Shown: piece by piece, positions 55,779 through 64,000 of the stretch
Layout of the letters: the number at the start of each line of letters is the position of its first letter
How positions within the stretch are numbered: the first letter of the stretch is position 1
Assembly: GCF_010586825.1 (NCBI RefSeq)
Contig: NZ_JAAAGB010000010.1
Span: 1 to 64,000 of the forward strand
Source of the DNA: Draconibacterium mangrovi
GTDB lineage: Bacteria; Bacteroidota; Bacteroidia; Bacteroidales; Prolixibacteraceae
Length of the DNA stretch: 64,000 bases
Direction of reading: 5' to 3'
The notes under the pieces: model-generated
What the model was told of the DNA's origin: nothing
The model's input: the letters and a program-made list of their open reading frames with translations, nothing else
Database searches by the model: none
Translations under genes and position numbers: made by a program

Positions 55779-57224
55779 ATGGAAGAACAAGATAAAATAT
55801 TGAATGACGTAACGCAAGGCGAATACAAATACGGTTTTGTTACCGATATTGAAACTGACATTATTGACAAAGGCCTTAACGAAGACGTAATTCGTTTAAT
55901 ATCTGCCAAAAAGGAAGAACCGGAATTCATGTTGAATTTCAGGTTGGAAGCTTACCGAAAATGGCTGAAAATGAAAATGCCGAATTGGGCTTATTTAAAA
56001 ATTCCGCCCATCGATTTTCAGGCAATAAGTTATTACGCGGCTCCTAAAAAAGGCCCTAAATATGAAAGTCTTGACGAGGTTGATCCGGAGCTGATTGATA
56101 CATTTAATAAACTGGGTATTCCGCTTGAAGAGCAAAAACATTTGGCGGGAGTTGCAGTTGATGCAGTAATCGATTCGGTATCTGTTAAAACAACTTTTAA
56201 AGAGACTTTAGCTGAAAAAGGAATTATATTCTGTTCCTTCTCGGAAGCGGTAAAAGAACATCCTGATTTGGTAAAAAAATACCTGGGACAAGCCGTTCCG
56301 GTAGCCGACAATTATTTTGCGGCATTGAACTCAGCCGTGTTCAGCGATGGCTCGTTCTGTTACATTCCGAAAGGCGTTCGTTGCCCGATGGAATTATCAA
56401 CTTATTTCAGGATAAACGCAGCCAACACCGGTCAGTTTGAACGTACGCTTATTGTGGCCGACGACGACAGTTACGTAAGCTACCTCGAAGGTTGTACCGC
56501 GCCAATGCGCGACGAAAATCAGTTGCACGCTGCAGTTGTTGAGATTATCACACTCGACCGTGCTGAAGTAAAATATTCAACCGTACAGAACTGGTATCCG
56601 GGCGATAAAAACGGAAAAGGCGGTATTTACAACTTCGTTACAAAACGTGGTGTATGCCGTGGCATATCGTCAAAAATTAGCTGGACGCAGGTAGAAACCG
56701 GTTCGGCAATTACCTGGAAATACCCAAGTTGTATTCTGATGGGCGACAATTCAGTTGGTGAGTTCAACTCGGTTGCAGTAACCAACAATCATCAGCAGGC
56801 CGATACCGGATCGAAAATGATCCACATCGGACGAAATACGAAATCAACGATTGTATCAAAAGGTATTTCGGCTGGTAAAAGTGAAAACTCGTACCGTGGT
56901 TTGGTAAAAGTTATGCCAAAGGCGACCAACTCGCGAAACTTCTCGCAGTGTGATTCGTTATTGTTGAACGATACTTGTGGAGCACACACTTTCCCGTATA
57001 TCGAAGTTGGAAATAAATCGTCGATTGTTGAACACGAAGCAACAACTTCGAAAATTGGTGAAGACCAGATTTTTTACTGCAACCAGCGTGGTATTGATAC
57101 AGAAACTGCAATTGGAATGATTGTTAACGGTTATGCCAAAGAAGTATTAAACAAACTTCCGATGGAGTTTGCCGTTGAGGCTCAAAAGCTTCTGCAAATC
57201 AGTCTTGAAGGTAGTGTAGGATAA
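55779..57224 (+). CDS. sufB: Fe-S cluster assembly scaffold SufB
   Basis: 481 residues. Scaffold of the SUF machine, with SufC and SufD. The [12 protein letters not shown] start, the beta-helix core with [52 protein letters not shown] and the late [25 protein letters not shown] are diagnostic. First gene of the suf cluster. Confidence 0.97.
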   Translation: MEEQDKILNDVTQGEYKYGFVTDIETDIIDKGLNEDVIRLISAKKEEPEFMLNFRLEAYRKWLKMKMPNWAYLKIPPIDFQAISYYAAPKKGPKYESLDEVDPELIDTFNKLGIPLEEQKHLAGVAVDAVIDSVSVKTTFKETLAEKGIIFCSFSEAVKEHPDLVKKYLGQAVPVADNYFAALNSAVFSDGSFCYIPKGVRCPMELSTYFRINAANTGQFERTLIVADDDSYVSYLEGCTAPMRDENQLHAAVVEIITLDRAEVKYSTVQNWYPGDKNGKGGIYNFVTKRGVCRGISSKISWTQVETGSAITWKYPSCILMGDNSVGEFNSVAVTNNHQQADTGSKMIHIGRNTKSTIVSKGISAGKSENSYRGLVKVMPKATNSRNFSQCDSLLLNDTCGAHTFPYIEVGNKSSIVEHEATTSKIGEDQIFYCNQRGIDTETAIGMIVNGYAKEVLNKLPMEFAVEAQKLLQISLEGSVG

Positions 57225-57287
57225 ACAAATTTTAAATAACTCAGGGCGAGAGTTGAAACTCTTTCCCGCAACAGTATACAAGTAAAG

Positions 57288-58040
57288 ATGTTAAAGATTA
57301 AAGACTTATATGCTTCCGTTGAAGGAATGGAGATCCTGAAAGGAATCAATCTTGAAGTTAAACCCGGCGAAGTTCACGCTATTATGGGACCTAACGGTTC
57401 GGGAAAAAGTACACTTGCAAACGTACTTGCCGGAAAAGAGGATTATGAAGTTACCAATGGCGAAGTTATTTTCGAAGGAGAAGATTTATTGGAAAAGTCT
57501 CCTGAAGAGCGCGCCAAAGACGGTATCTTTTTAAGTTTCCAGTACCCGGTTGAAATTCCCGGCGTACCGATGGTAAACTTCCTGAAAACTTCAGTAAACG
57601 AACACCGGAAGCACAAAGGATTAAAAGAACTTACCGCAGGCGAATTCCTGAAACTGATGCGTGAAAAGATGGATTTGGTTGACATGCATACCAAATTAAC
57701 CAACCGCATGGTAAACGAAGGATTCTCGGGTGGTGAGAAAAAGAAAAACGAGATTTTCCAGATGGCACTGCTCGAGCCGAAATTAGCAATTCTTGATGAA
57801 ACAGATTCAGGACTTGATATTGACGCACTGAAAACAGTAGCCAACGGAGTTAACGCGCTAAAATCGCCTGAAAGGTCGACAATTGTGGTAACCCACTACC
57901 AGCGCCTGCTCGATTATATTGTGCCTGATTATGTACATATTCTTTACCAGGGGAAAATTGTAAAAACTGCCGGAAAAGAACTGGCTTTACAACTGGAAGA
58001 AAAAGGGTACGACTGGATTAAATCAGAAAACGGAAATTAA
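57288..58040 (+). CDS. sufC: Fe-S cluster assembly ATPase SufC
   Basis: 250 residues, ABC ATPase. Walker [10 protein letters not shown], signature [10 protein letters not shown], Walker [15 protein letters not shown]. It drives the SufBCD scaffold. 63 bp after sufB; the gap has a small hairpin (AGAGTT/AACTCT). Confidence 0.97.
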   Translation: MLKIKDLYASVEGMEILKGINLEVKPGEVHAIMGPNGSGKSTLANVLAGKEDYEVTNGEVIFEGEDLLEKSPEERAKDGIFLSFQYPVEIPGVPMVNFLKTSVNEHRKHKGLKELTAGEFLKLMREKMDLVDMHTKLTNRMVNEGFSGGEKKKNEIFQMALLEPKLAILDETDSGLDIDALKTVANGVNALKSPERSTIVVTHYQRLLDYIVPDYVHILYQGKIVKTAGKELALQLEEKGYDWIKSENGN

Positions 58041-58041
58041 C

Positions 58042-59409
58042 ATGAGCGTTTTAGTTGACAAAGCAGATTTATCGCTAAAATATACCGCGCATTACAACGA
58101 AGTAAAGGATGAGCTTTTTGCCAACTCGTCCGATATTTTGAACGCTCAACGAAATAAAGCGTTTCAGAACTTTGTTTTGCAGGGTATACCTACGCGACGA
58201 AATGAAAATTATAAATACACCAACCTGAATCCGGCGTTTATGCCCGATTTTAAATTCATCCACACAAAGGAAGAAAAGAAGGCAGATCTGGGCGAGGTAT
58301 TTCGTTGCGATGTTCCGCAACTGAACACCAATCTTGCACTGGTTTTTAATGGTTGGTTCTACAAAAACGAAACAGAAAAAGGAGATCTTCCGGAAGGTGT
58401 TATCCTCGACAGCCTCGACAGTATTTCGAAAGAAAGACCGGAGTTGCTGGAAAAATATGCCAGCCTGGCAAATGTTGAAGAAGACCCGATGGTAGCGCTG
58501 AATACAGCTTTTGCCAAAGATGGTTTTTTCCTTTATGTTCCGAAAAATGTAGTGGTTGAAAGTCCGATCCAGATCATTAATTTGTTGCAGGACAAAAAAG
58601 ATACATTCTCTACTCAACGGAATTTTATTCTTGTTGAAGATGGTGCTAAAGTTCAGGTGTTGTTATGTGATCATACACTGAATTTGAACCAATACCTGAA
58701 TAACTCGGTAACCGAAATTTTTGCCGGCAATAATGCTGAGATTGAGTTTTACACCTTGCAAAACCAGCACAACAAAGCCACAAATATCAATTCGGTATTC
58801 ATCGATCAGCAGCGCGATTCACGCGTTACTTCGCACACTGCGTCGTTACACGGTGGATTGATCCGTAACAACCTGCAATTTGCGTTGAACGGAGAAAATG
58901 CCGAGGCTCACATGTTTGGAATGGCTTTTATGGACAAGAAACAACATGTCGATAATTTTACTCAGGTTATTCATGCTGCGCCGCATTGCGAAAGTAATCA
59001 GATCTATAAAAACGTGCTCGACGAAAAATCAACCGGTGCTTTCTCCGGAAGAATACACGTGGTTCGCGATGCACAAAAAACAAATGCTTTCCAGCGCAAC
59101 AACAACTTGTTGCTGACCGACGAAGCAACCATGCAAACAAAACCTCAGCTGATTATTGATGCTGACGATGTAAAATGTAGTCACGGTGCAACAGTTGGTC
59201 AGATTGATGAAGAAGCATTGTTTTACCTGCGTGCCCGCGGAATTAACGAAGATCAGGCACGTTTAATGATGATGAATGCTTTTGCCCACGAGGTTGTAAA
59301 AGAGATCAAACTGGAGCCACTGCGCGACCGTATTGACGAACTGGTTAACAAACGCCTGAAAGGCGAAGTTGCCCGTTGTCACGATTGCGCTTACCAGTGC
59401 GATTGCTAA
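58042..59409 (+). CDS. sufD: Fe-S cluster assembly protein SufD
   Basis: 455 residues, paralogous to SufB. RRNENYKYTNLNPAFM at the start, the core VESPIQIINLLQ, and HGATVGQIDEEALFYLRARGI late in the protein, which matches the SufB C-terminal helix pair. A Cys-rich tail (CHDCAYQCDC) closes it. One base after sufC. Confidence 0.95.
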   Translation: MSVLVDKADLSLKYTAHYNEVKDELFANSSDILNAQRNKAFQNFVLQGIPTRRNENYKYTNLNPAFMPDFKFIHTKEEKKADLGEVFRCDVPQLNTNLALVFNGWFYKNETEKGDLPEGVILDSLDSISKERPELLEKYASLANVEEDPMVALNTAFAKDGFFLYVPKNVVVESPIQIINLLQDKKDTFSTQRNFILVEDGAKVQVLLCDHTLNLNQYLNNSVTEIFAGNNAEIEFYTLQNQHNKATNINSVFIDQQRDSRVTSHTASLHGGLIRNNLQFALNGENAEAHMFGMAFMDKKQHVDNFTQVIHAAPHCESNQIYKNVLDEKSTGAFSGRIHVVRDAQKTNAFQRNNNLLLTDEATMQTKPQLIIDADDVKCSHGATVGQIDEEALFYLRARGINEDQARLMMMNAFAHEVVKEIKLEPLRDRIDELVNKRLKGEVARCHDCAYQCDC

Positions 59410-59419
59410 ATATAGGACG

Positions 59420-59452
59420 ACTGAGCAGGTGACTTGAAGTCACCTGCTCAGT
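59420..59452. repeat. Left REP-like hairpin of the transposase unit
   Basis: Perfect 15-bp stem ACTGAGCAGGTGACT / AGTCACCTGCTCAGT with loop TGA. Its last base is the first base of the transposase stop codon on the minus strand. Confidence 0.9.
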
Positions 59453-60048
59453 TAATCCTTCAACAATCCAAACTCCCGCGCCAACTCTCTATTTATCAGG
59501 TCACCATTTCTTTTCCCTGAATAATCCAAAAACGACGAAAATTCCCAATCATCCAAACGGCTTACTAGCTTTTCATTTATTGGATTCTCATGAATATAAT
59601 CAAACAGAACTTGAGGATATTCTTTTTCGGGATCCGCGATATTTATGATAGTTCCATACTCCGATTGAAACCAAGCCGGAGTGTTGCTATTAATGTCTGT
59701 CACACAAATTGCTTTTGTTCTGTTTTGAAATAAACTACCTGTTCTACCTTCCTGAATATTTATGGCTCGCGTATATGAACGAAGAACAACAGCAAGAGAA
59801 TCATTAAGATTCCTCTTTTTGGACAGTCTTGATTCCCTATGAACAAAATCAATTTCAAGCTTCTTCACATAAACCATCAAATGGAAATGATTGGGCATTA
59901 AACACCATGCCAAAATATCGCAATGCGGCAGCAAGTGAGTTCTAATCTTTTTTAAAAAGAAGAGATAATTCTTCCGCTGAAAGAAAATACGCTGCGAATT
60001 ATTACCTCTGTTATAAATATGAAATATATGATCAGGCGCAAAGTTCAT
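59452..60048 (-). CDS. REP-associated tyrosine transposase (RAYT, IS200-like Y1)
   Basis: 198 residues from MNFAPDHIFHIYNRG (ATG at 60048); an extension to 60129 is rejected as not family-like. The HUH pair is in CLMPNHFHLMV (His54/His56) and the catalytic Tyr in FDYIHENPI (Tyr151). RAYTs cut and paste small palindromic REP sequences rather than whole elements. It sits between sufD and sufS against the direction of transcription, bracketed by two 33-nt hairpins. An insertion into the suf operon is the simplest reading. Confidence 0.9.
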   Translation of the reverse strand: MNFAPDHIFHIYNRGNNSQRIFFQRKNYLFFLKKIRTHLLPHCDILAWCLMPNHFHLMVYVKKLEIDFVHRESRLSKKRNLNDSLAVVLRSYTRAINIQEGRTGSLFQNRTKAICVTDINSNTPAWFQSEYGTIINIADPEKEYPQVLFDYIHENPINEKLVSRLDDWEFSSFLDYSGKRNGDLINRELAREFGLLKD

Positions 60049-60136
60049 AAGCAAATTAAGAATCAGATAAATAGGTATGATATAAATGTTGATTCCATTA
60101 AAATTACAAAATCTTTTGCACCTTTGCATAACATCG

Positions 60137-60169
60137 ACTGAGCAGGTGACTTTGAGTCACCTGCTCAGT
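60137..60169. repeat. Right REP-like hairpin of the transposase unit
   Basis: The same perfect 15-bp stem as at 59420 with loop TTG in place of TGA. Together they bracket the transposase at about 0 and 90 bp. Confidence 0.9.
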
Positions 60170-60182
60170 AAACAATGATTCT

Positions 60183-61400
60183 ATGAATTACGATATCGAA
60201 AAAATCAGATCATATTTCCCCATTCTTCAGCAGAAAGTATACAATAAGCCGCTTGTTTATCTCGACACGGCTGCATCGGCGCAAAAGCCGGTCCAGGTGC
60301 TAACAAAATTGGAGCAATTGCACAACGAGTACTATGGTAACATTCACCGTGGTGCGCACTATATGGCTGATAAAGCAACAGCTGAATATGAGGAAGTACG
60401 GGATAAAGTACAGGAGTTTATTAATGCTGCTTCGCGCAAAGAAATAATTTTCACAAAAGGAACTACCGAAAGTATTAACCTAGTGGCCAGCAGTTTTAGC
60501 GAAAAATATGTTTCGGAAGGCGACGAGATCATCGTTTCGGAAATGGAGCACCACTCCAACATTGTTCCGTGGCAAATTGCAGCCGGAAGACGAAATGCTA
60601 AAATCGTAAAACTTCCGTTTAACGACACCGGGTTGCTCGAGATAGAAAAGTTGCCGGAACTGATCACTTCGAAGACAAAGTTGATTGCAGTTAATCATGT
60701 ATCCAATGTATTGGGGACAATAAATCCGATTGCAGAGATTATTGAAATAGCACACAAAAACAACGTGGCTGTTCTGGTTGACGGAGCACAAGCATCGGCA
60801 CACATAAAAATTGATGTGCATAAACTCGATGTTGACTTTTATGCCTTTTCTGCACACAAAGTTTACGGACCAAACGGTGTGGGTGTATTATACGGAAAAG
60901 AAAAGTGGCTGGACGAAATGCCACCATACCAGGGTGGCGGACAAATGATATCGGAAGTGTCATTCGACGGTACAACGTTCAACGAGATCCCATACAAATT
61001 TGAGGCAGGTACGCCTAACATTTCTGGGCTGGCAGCTTTTGGAGCAGCAATTGATCTGGTAAACGAAATTGGCGTTGAAAATATTGGCCATTACGAACAC
61101 GAGTTACTGGAATATGCCACCGAAAAACTAAAAGCCATCTATGGTTTGAAGATTTATGGTGAAGCGCCTCAGAAATCAGGAGTGATCTGTTTTAATATCG
61201 ACGGAGTTCACTCTTATGATCTGGGAATACTGATCGATAAAATGGGTATTGCCATTCGCACCGGACATCATTGTGCTCATCCAATAATGCAGCATTTTGA
61301 CATATCGGCCTGTGCGCGCATTTCATTCGGAATGTACAACACAAAAGAAGAGATTGACATTTTCATGGAGGCTCTGAATAAAGCAATTATGATGCTTTGA
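60183..61400 (+). CDS. sufS: Cysteine desulfurase SufS
   Basis: 405 residues, class V PLP enzyme. Schiff-base Lys226 in FSAHKVYGPNGVG and active-site Cys364 in RTGHHCAHP, with the short Cys loop of group II (SufS). It supplies sulfur to SufBCD through SufE. It follows the transposase hairpin by 13 bp. Confidence 0.97.
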   Translation: MNYDIEKIRSYFPILQQKVYNKPLVYLDTAASAQKPVQVLTKLEQLHNEYYGNIHRGAHYMADKATAEYEEVRDKVQEFINAASRKEIIFTKGTTESINLVASSFSEKYVSEGDEIIVSEMEHHSNIVPWQIAAGRRNAKIVKLPFNDTGLLEIEKLPELITSKTKLIAVNHVSNVLGTINPIAEIIEIAHKNNVAVLVDGAQASAHIKIDVHKLDVDFYAFSAHKVYGPNGVGVLYGKEKWLDEMPPYQGGGQMISEVSFDGTTFNEIPYKFEAGTPNISGLAAFGAAIDLVNEIGVENIGHYEHELLEYATEKLKAIYGLKIYGEAPQKSGVICFNIDGVHSYDLGILIDKMGIAIRTGHHCAHPIMQHFDISACARISFGMYNTKEEIDIFMEALNKAIMML

Positions 61401-61422
61401 TTTCAGCGCTCAGCTAAAAAGA

Positions 61423-61463
61423 AAATGCCATCCGGATTGAACAAGCAATCGGATGGCATTTTT
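61423..61463. terminator. Bidirectional terminator between sufS and rubrerythrin
   Basis: AAAATGCCATCCG and CGGATGGCATTTT pair around a short loop including ATTG/CAAT, with A- and T-runs outside. Arms resemble those at 54418. Confidence 0.8.
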
Positions 61464-61491
61464 CATATTGGAAATTCCACAAAAAGTAAGC

Positions 61492-62067
61492 TTAATAATT
61501 TGTTTCTTTAATTTCGAAATAGGCCTGTGAGTGCTGACAAGCCGGACATAATTTCGGAGCTGCAATTCCTTCGTGAATAAAACCACAATTACGGCATTTC
61601 CACACCACTTTATCACCACGTTTAAACACTTTCCCTTCTTCAAGATTATTGTACAAGGTACGGTAGCGGTTTTCATGTGCTTCTTCAACACGGGCAATCA
61701 GTTTAAATGCCATGGCAATTTCTTTAAAACCTTCCTCTTCTGCAACCTTTGCAAATTCGGGATAAAGTTCTGTCCACTCTTCGTTTTCACCGTCGGCCGA
61801 AGCTTTCAGGTTTTCCATGGTAGTACCGATTTTTCCGGCTGGGTAAGTGGCTGTAATTTCAACCATGTTGCCTTCTAAAAATTTAAAGAAACGCTTGGCA
61901 TGCTCCTTTTCGTTCATCGCTGTTTCTTCAAAAATGGCGGCTATTTGTTCCAATCCTTCTTTTTTGGCTTGTTTTGCAAAATAATCATAACGCATACGTG
62001 CCTGAGACTCACCGGCAAATGCTTTTAATAAATTCTGTTCGGTTTTTGTACCTGCTAACTTTGTCAT
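61492..62067 (-). CDS. Rubrerythrin
   Basis: 191 residues. N-terminal ferritin-like diiron domain ([23 protein letters not shown]... [26 protein letters not shown]... [10 protein letters not shown] with the Glu/His ligands) and a C-terminal rubredoxin-like knuckle pair [10 protein letters not shown] and [11 protein letters not shown]. It reduces peroxide with NADH-derived electrons and protects anaerobes. Placed among the suf genes, consistent with oxidative damage to Fe-S clusters. Confidence 0.95.
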   Translation of the reverse strand: MTKLAGTKTEQNLLKAFAGESQARMRYDYFAKQAKKEGLEQIAAIFEETAMNEKEHAKRFFKFLEGNMVEITATYPAGKIGTTMENLKASADGENEEWTELYPEFAKVAEEEGFKEIAMAFKLIARVEEAHENRYRTLYNNLEEGKVFKRGDKVVWKCRNCGFIHEGIAAPKLCPACQHSQAYFEIKETNY

Positions 62068-62232
62068 TCTTCTCTTGATTTTTTAGTTTTTCTGTTCAAA
62101 AGTTTAAAGATAATGATTTCGACATTTGTAAACTATACAAAAAGATAGTTTTGAATTAGTCTGAATAAACGGCTTCCAGCATTGTCATAAACAAGAAATT
62201 TACGATCTTTGCTAACTCTTAAAATGATATTT

Positions 62233-62655
62233 ATGAGCATGGAAGAAATTCAGCAGGAGATAATTGAAGAGTTTTCGATGTACGAAGACTGGATGGACAA
62301 ATATGGCTACCTGATTGAATTGGGGAACGATTTGGAAGAGCTTGACGCCAAAGATAAAAACGACCAGAACATTATAAAAGGATGTCAATCGCGGGTGTGG
62401 TTGGTAGCCGAATTGAAAGATGGTAAAATATATTTCAAAGGCGAGAGTGATGCCGTTATCGTTAAAGGTTTGGTGGCACTGCTTCTACGCGTTGTTTCGG
62501 GCCGTACACCACAAGAGCTGCTTGAAACAGAGCTGCACTTTATCGACGATCTGGGCCTGAAACAACACCTGTCGCCTACCCGTTCAAACGGTCTGCTTGC
62601 CATGGTAAAACAAATTCGTTTATACGCTGTTGCTTATAGCAAGATTGCAGGATAA
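62233..62655 (+). CDS. sufE: Sulfur acceptor protein SufE
   Basis: 140 residues from MSMEEIQQEI (ATG at 62233; MEEI at 62239 also possible). The reactive Cys51 lies in NIIKGCQSRVW. It carries persulfide from SufS to SufB. A TTG-initiated longer frame from 62209 is rejected. Confidence 0.94.
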   Translation: MSMEEIQQEIIEEFSMYEDWMDKYGYLIELGNDLEELDAKDKNDQNIIKGCQSRVWLVAELKDGKIYFKGESDAVIVKGLVALLLRVVSGRTPQELLETELHFIDDLGLKQHLSPTRSNGLLAMVKQIRLYAVAYSKIAG

Positions 62656-62660
62656 GGAGG
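62654..62660 (+). promoter_or_regulatory. Strong Shine-Dalgarno before sufT
   Basis: AAGGAGG, overlapping the sufE stop and seven bases before the ATG. Such a site is rare in this organism's genes and indicates deliberate translational coupling of the two genes. Confidence 0.6.
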
Positions 62661-62667
62661 GAACGAA

Positions 62668-62973
62668 ATGGATAAAAGAATAGATTTAATTATAAATAAC
62701 CTGAAAGAGGTTTACGACCCGGAAATACCGGTAAACGTATACGACCTGGGACTGATTTACAACGTAGATATTGACGAAAATAACCAGGCTAATATTTTAA
62801 TGACACTTACCGCACCGGGCTGCCCGGTGGTTGATGTGTTGGTTGATGACATTACCCAGGCCGCCCAATCGGTTGATGGTGTAGAAAAAGTTGATGTAGA
62901 ATTAACGTTCGAACCGCCGTGGGATAAATCGATGATGAGCGAAGAAGCCCGACTTGAACTGGGATTTTTTTAA
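62668..62973 (+). CDS. sufT: MIP18/DUF59-family Fe-S assembly protein (SufT-like)
   Basis: 101 residues, typical length. DPEIPVNVYDLGLIYNVDI and LTAPGCPV with the conserved Cys are the DUF59 signature. The family helps mature Fe-S proteins. 12 bp after sufE. Confidence 0.9.
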   Translation: MDKRIDLIINNLKEVYDPEIPVNVYDLGLIYNVDIDENNQANILMTLTAPGCPVVDVLVDDITQAAQSVDGVEKVDVELTFEPPWDKSMMSEEARLELGFF

Positions 62974-62976
62974 CAA

Positions 62977-63018
62977 TAAAAAAAAGGGCTGCAATTTTGT
63001 AATTGCAGCCCTTTTTTT
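62977..63018. terminator. Bidirectional terminator between sufT and lon
   Basis: AAAAAGGGCTGCAATT, TTGT, AATTGCAGCCCTTTTT; A-run and T-run on the two sides serve both genes. Confidence 0.85.
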
Positions 63019-63039
63019 TATAACTCGATTCAACCGTTC

Positions 63040-64000
63040 TTATTCAATCTTCATCGGCTTATCTACTTTAGCCTTTAAAAGTGCAATCTCAAGCACATCC
63101 ATAATGGTATTTACAAAGTGGAACTTCAATCCTTTAATGTAAGCCTCTTTTATATCCTCAAGGTTTTTCTTGTTCTGCTCCGAAAGAATGATCTCAGTAA
63201 TGCCGGCGCGTTTAGCGGCAAGAATTTTCTCCTTTATACCACCAACCGGGAGTACTTTCCCGCGCAGGGTGATCTCGCCTGTCATTGCCAGGTTTTTCTT
63301 CACTTTACGCTGCGTAAATGCCGATGCCAGCGATGTTACCATGGTCACCCCAGCCGAAGGACCATCTTTAGGAATAGCTCCTTCCGGAACGTGAACGTGT
63401 ACATTCCACTTTTCGAATACTTCAGGATTCAGATCCAGCTCATCAGCGTGCGATTTCAGGTATTCGTGGGCCAGCATTGCCGACTCTTTCATAACATCGC
63501 CCAGGTTTCCGGTAAGTGTTAAAGCTCCTTTACCTTTACTCAGGCTGGTTTCCACAAACAGAATCTCGCCACCAACAGCAGTCCAGGCCAAACCTGTTAC
63601 CACACCGGCAAATTCGTTACCCTGGTATTTTTCTTTTGAATACTCGGTAACACCTAAATATTCGCGCACATCAGCTTTGGTCAGTTTTTTATTGTACGAT
63701 TCCTCGAAAGCAATTTTCTTGGCAACACGACGAATCAGTTTTGCCAGCTTTTTATCCAGCTCACGAACACCACTTTCGCGGGTGTATCCGTCAATAATCA
63801 ACTCGATAATATCTTTTGGGAAAGTAATATCTGATTTCTTTAACCCATGATTCTCCAACTGTTTTGGAATCAGGTGACGTTTCGCAATCTCTACCTTTTC
63901 TTCTAACAGGTAACCGCTTACTTCAATGAGTTCCAAACGGTCGCGCAAAGGCGGTGCAATCGTACTCAGCGAGTTGGCCGTAGCAATAAACATCACTTTC
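63040..64000 (-). CDS. lon: ATP-dependent Lon protease (C-terminal part)
   Basis: The window holds about 320 C-terminal residues; the N-terminal and ATPase parts lie beyond the right edge. It begins inside [11 protein letters not shown] of the AAA+ domain, followed by the small AAA+ subdomain and the S16 protease domain with catalytic Ser in [11 protein letters not shown] and Lys in [10 protein letters not shown]. Degrades damaged and regulatory proteins. Confidence 0.95.
   Translation of the reverse strand, partial: KVMFIATANSLSTIAPPLRDRLELIEVSGYLLEEKVEIAKRHLIPKQLENHGLKKSDITFPKDIIELIIDGYTRESGVRELDKKLAKLIRRVAKKIAFEESYNKKLTKADVREYLGVTEYSKEKYQGNEFAGVVTGLAWTAVGGEILFVETSLSKGKGALTLTGNLGDVMKESAMLAHEYLKSHADELDLNPEVFEKWNVHVHVPEGAIPKDGPSAGVTMVTSLASAFTQRKVKKNLAMTGEITLRGKVLPVGGIKEKILAAKRAGITEIILSEQNKKNLEDIKEAYIKGLKFHFVNTIMDVLEIALLKAKVDKPMKIE

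Noticed and set aside
58075-58617. 180-codon minus-strand frame within sufD
   Set aside because: Shadow of the conserved sufD gene.
61410-61697. 95-codon minus frame overlapping rubrerythrin
   Set aside because: Out-of-frame shadow of the rubrerythrin 3' end and of the terminator.

Overview
The window comes from a member of the Bacteroidota, most likely class Bacteroidia and close to the Marinilabiliales/Prolixibacteraceae. The evidence is an LpxC-FabZ fusion, a membrane-bound MutS homologue, a DUF3098 protein beside ftsX, PorV/PorQ-like and helix-hairpin-helix outer-membrane proteins, a lipoprotein with a Cys-Ser-Lys-Asp-Asp export signal, almost no Shine-Dalgarno sequences, and promoters of the Bacteroidota type (TTTG, about 19 bp, TAnnTTTG). 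The organism call is inference from gene content.

Layout. 1-4150: 3'-truncated gene for a large secreted repeat protein, a LuxR-type response regulator, and a lone acyltransferase that keeps most catalytic positions of LuxI-type autoinducer synthases. 4232-13604 (minus): Pif1-like helicase with HRDC and HTH domains, a thiamine-diphosphate enzyme, and parE-parC-aroK. 13605-14892: 1.3 kb without a gene, holding a mirror-symmetric array of 21-bp units, flanking inverted repeats and a stretch that looks like structured RNA. 14893-19569 (minus): hpt-adk-obgE-PAP2-mutS-like. 19658-24904 (plus): purE, two outer-membrane proteins, an acyltransferase and a HAD phosphatase. 24905-25801: an ORF6N gene between the HAD gene and a decayed copy of that gene's 3' end. 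25796-29468: recJ (minus) and lysS (plus). 29643-34937: accessory-looking small genes, a second 21-bp array, tRNA-Thr(CGU), a PRC-barrel protein, and a 1.4-kb gap with two related tiny membrane proteins. 34938-37517 (minus): rplM-rpsI-rpsB-tsf. 37912-41766 (plus): ftsX, DUF3098, uppP, truB, queA. 41856-49543 (minus): a 927-residue membrane-anchored protein and rimP-nusA-infB. 49854-54393 (plus): HD phosphohydrolase, lpxD, lpxC-fabZ, lpxA. 54472-55509 (minus): thiL. 55779-62973 (plus): sufBCD-sufS-sufE-sufT, interrupted by a REP-associated transposase bracketed by near-identical hairpins and by a rubrerythrin gene on the other strand. 63040-64000 (minus): 3' part of lon.

Most of the window is housekeeping: topoisomerase IV, translation, lipid A, Fe-S assembly, nucleotide salvage. 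The parts I cannot explain with known families are the two 21-bp-period arrays (13.9-14.5 kb and 30.9-31.2 kb), the pair of 28-29-residue membrane proteins at 34 kb, an orphan plus-strand terminator at 34.85 kb, and the LuxI-like acyltransferase at 3.6 kb. All calls rest on reading the sequence and on memory of protein families; no database search was run.
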